The notes below the pieces were generated by a model. It was not told the origin of the DNA. It saw nothing but the letters and a program-made list of their open reading frames with translations, and made no database searches. The position numbers and the translations under genes were made by a program. DNA of 7,514 bases from Planctomycetota bacterium (lineage in GTDB: Bacteria; Planctomycetota; Planctomycetia; Pirellulales; Thermoguttaceae), in assembly GCA_023397045.1 (NCBI GenBank), contig JAEWUR010000057.1, forward strand, positions 1-7,514. Reading direction: 5' to 3'. Below are positions 6,572 to 7,514 of this stretch, in pieces. Each line of letters starts with the position of its first letter. Position 1 is the first letter of the stretch.

Positions 6572-7514
6572 TCAGAAGCTCCCGGACGGATGGCCGTCGT
6601 CCCGATCCGCCAAATCTCTTAAGGTTGAAATATCAACGTTGTCGCTAAGGAAGTGCGTACTGCCGTCGGCCATAAGGATGTGGATTCCTCCGGGATGACC
6701 GCTCTTCAACGCGGCTTGGACAGAGGTGTTCGGCGCAGGCTCTTGGCACGTCACGCAACACTCCCATGGCACATGCTTGAGATAGACAGGAGAGTTTGGC
6801 GGATATCCCACGACCTTGGCGGAGTAATATCCGTCGGTCGCCGTGCCGGCCCGGCCCGCGCCCAGCCCCAATGTCGTCTCGTTTCCACCGATCCCGCCGT
6901 TGCCGCTGTATTCCTGGCCGTGCGCCAGGTCAGAGGATTCGCCCACGAGCATGGTGTTCGAAAGACCATCGCGAATATCCGCCGCCCCGATCTTACTGTC
7001 CATGTAGAGGACGCCCCCTACGGACCGATCGTCCTTTGCCATTAGGTCCGAGGGGCCATACGGTGGTCTCCGATTGGAACCGGCAATTCCTACGTATTCC
7101 AATAGGCTCATGTCGTTAATGGAAAATCCGGCAGCGCTTGGAGCGGCTGTGCTCAAGTAGTTGAACGTTCGCGCGTGGGTTGAAGTGGGACATCGGTACG
7201 ATGCAACCGGCGTGCAGAGCGCCTGCTGATGTGTGGCGGGCCCTTTGAGTGGAGAGGAAAACGTCGGAAATTTCAAATCAATCATCTCAAACAACTGAAC
7301 CAACTCAATATGCGGCAGAATCGAGAGAGCCCAGGAGGGGCCGTAATCGCCGCTCGCCGAAACGGGCTGAAACTGCTCGCCTGGTGGAAACAGTCCAGCC
7401 GTGGTCAGGTAGTTGTGAAGGCCCAAGCCGATTTGCTTAAGATTATTCGCGCACTGCATGCGCCTCGCCGCCTCTCGAGCCACCTGCACCGCCGGCAACA
7501 GTAGCGCGATTAGA
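6572..7514 (-). CDS. DUF1559 pseudopilin-like protein (5' end cut by window edge)
   Basis: At least 314 residues of a DUF1559 (SBP_bac_10) protein, a family strongly expanded in planctomycetes and of unknown function. The window edge opens inside the pilin-like hydrophobic helix (LIALLLPAVQVAREAARR), so the start codon and the prepilin cleavage site with its basic leader lie beyond it. A TTG at 7498 is an internal leucine, not a start. After the helix come CANNLKQIGLGLHNY, the mid-protein DGLSNTMLVGE and the H-X9-DG signature near the C-terminus (His codon 6695-6697, Asp-Gly codons 6662-6667), then a typical ending with LSDNVDISTLRDLADRDDG. An ECCVTC cysteine cluster lies about 30 residues before the signature. 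These proteins resemble type II secretion pseudopilins in their first 30 residues and are probably envelope-exposed. Here it opens the visible operon. Family assignment is very sure; its role with the hydrolases is not known. Confidence 0.93.
   Translation of the reverse strand, partial: LIALLLPAVQVAREAARRMQCANNLKQIGLGLHNYLTTAGLFPPGEQFQPVSASGDYGPSWALSILPHIELVQLFEMIDLKFPTFSSPLKGPATHQQALCTPVASYRCPTSTHARTFNYLSTAAPSAAGFSINDMSLLEYVGIAGSNRRPPYGPSDLMAKDDRSVGGVLYMDSKIGAADIRDGLSNTMLVGESSDLAHGQEYSGNGGIGGNETTLGLGAGRAGTATDGYYSAKVVGYPPNSPVYLKHVPWECCVTCQEPAPNTSVQAALKSGHPGGIHILMADGSTHFLSDNVDISTLRDLADRDDGHPSGSF

Noticed and set aside
7496..7498. TTG as start codon of the DUF1559 gene
   Set aside because: The frame continues upstream to the window edge with the family's typical LIALLLPAVQ helix, so this is an internal leucine.

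Overview
The window looks like part of a planctomycete chromosome. The organism is inferred from three things together: a DUF1559 protein with a pilin-like N-terminus and an H-X9-DG motif, a small lipoprotein with a transthyretin/carboxypeptidase-regulatory-like domain, and an exported enzyme with a PEP-CTERM anchor. All three are abundant in Planctomycetota. No 16S rRNA or other marker gene is present, so the order or genus cannot be given.

All five supported genes lie on the minus strand and fill nearly the whole window. In transcription order (right to left) they are: a DUF1559 pseudopilin-like protein (7514-6572, its 5' end cut by the window edge); a lipoprotein (6480-6061); a GH33-type sialidase with a C-terminal beta-sandwich and PEP-CTERM anchor (about 6052-4001); a second, divergent exported sialidase-fold protein (3989-2766); and an exported GH78 alpha-L-rhamnosidase (2666-1, its last residues cut by the window edge). 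The gaps are 91, 8, 11 and 99 bases. The ribosome site of the second sialidase gene overlaps the stop codon of the first. The arrangement reads as one operon, certainly for the lipoprotein and two sialidase genes and probably for all five. No convincing promoter or rho-independent terminator was seen.

Functionally this resembles a small glycan-degradation locus. Three exported glycoside-hydrolase-fold proteins would trim a complex anionic, rhamnose-bearing glycan outside the cytoplasm or at the cell surface, while the DUF1559 protein and lipoprotein are envelope proteins of unknown role. The first sialidase has every GH33 catalytic residue I could place. The second keeps the Tyr/Glu pair but appears to have lost two of the three arginines that bind the sugar carboxylate, so it probably acts on another sugar or has another role. 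A rhamnosidase beside a GH33 enzyme raises the possibility, as inference only, of a substrate such as the Rha-Kdo side chain of rhamnogalacturonan II or a sialic-acid/Kdn-containing polysaccharide.

There are no RNA genes, insertion sequences, CRISPR arrays or long repeats that I could see. No gene-free stretch exceeds 100 bases. I found no entirely new system; the most notable points are the catalytic divergence of the tandem sialidase-fold pair and the operon combination.
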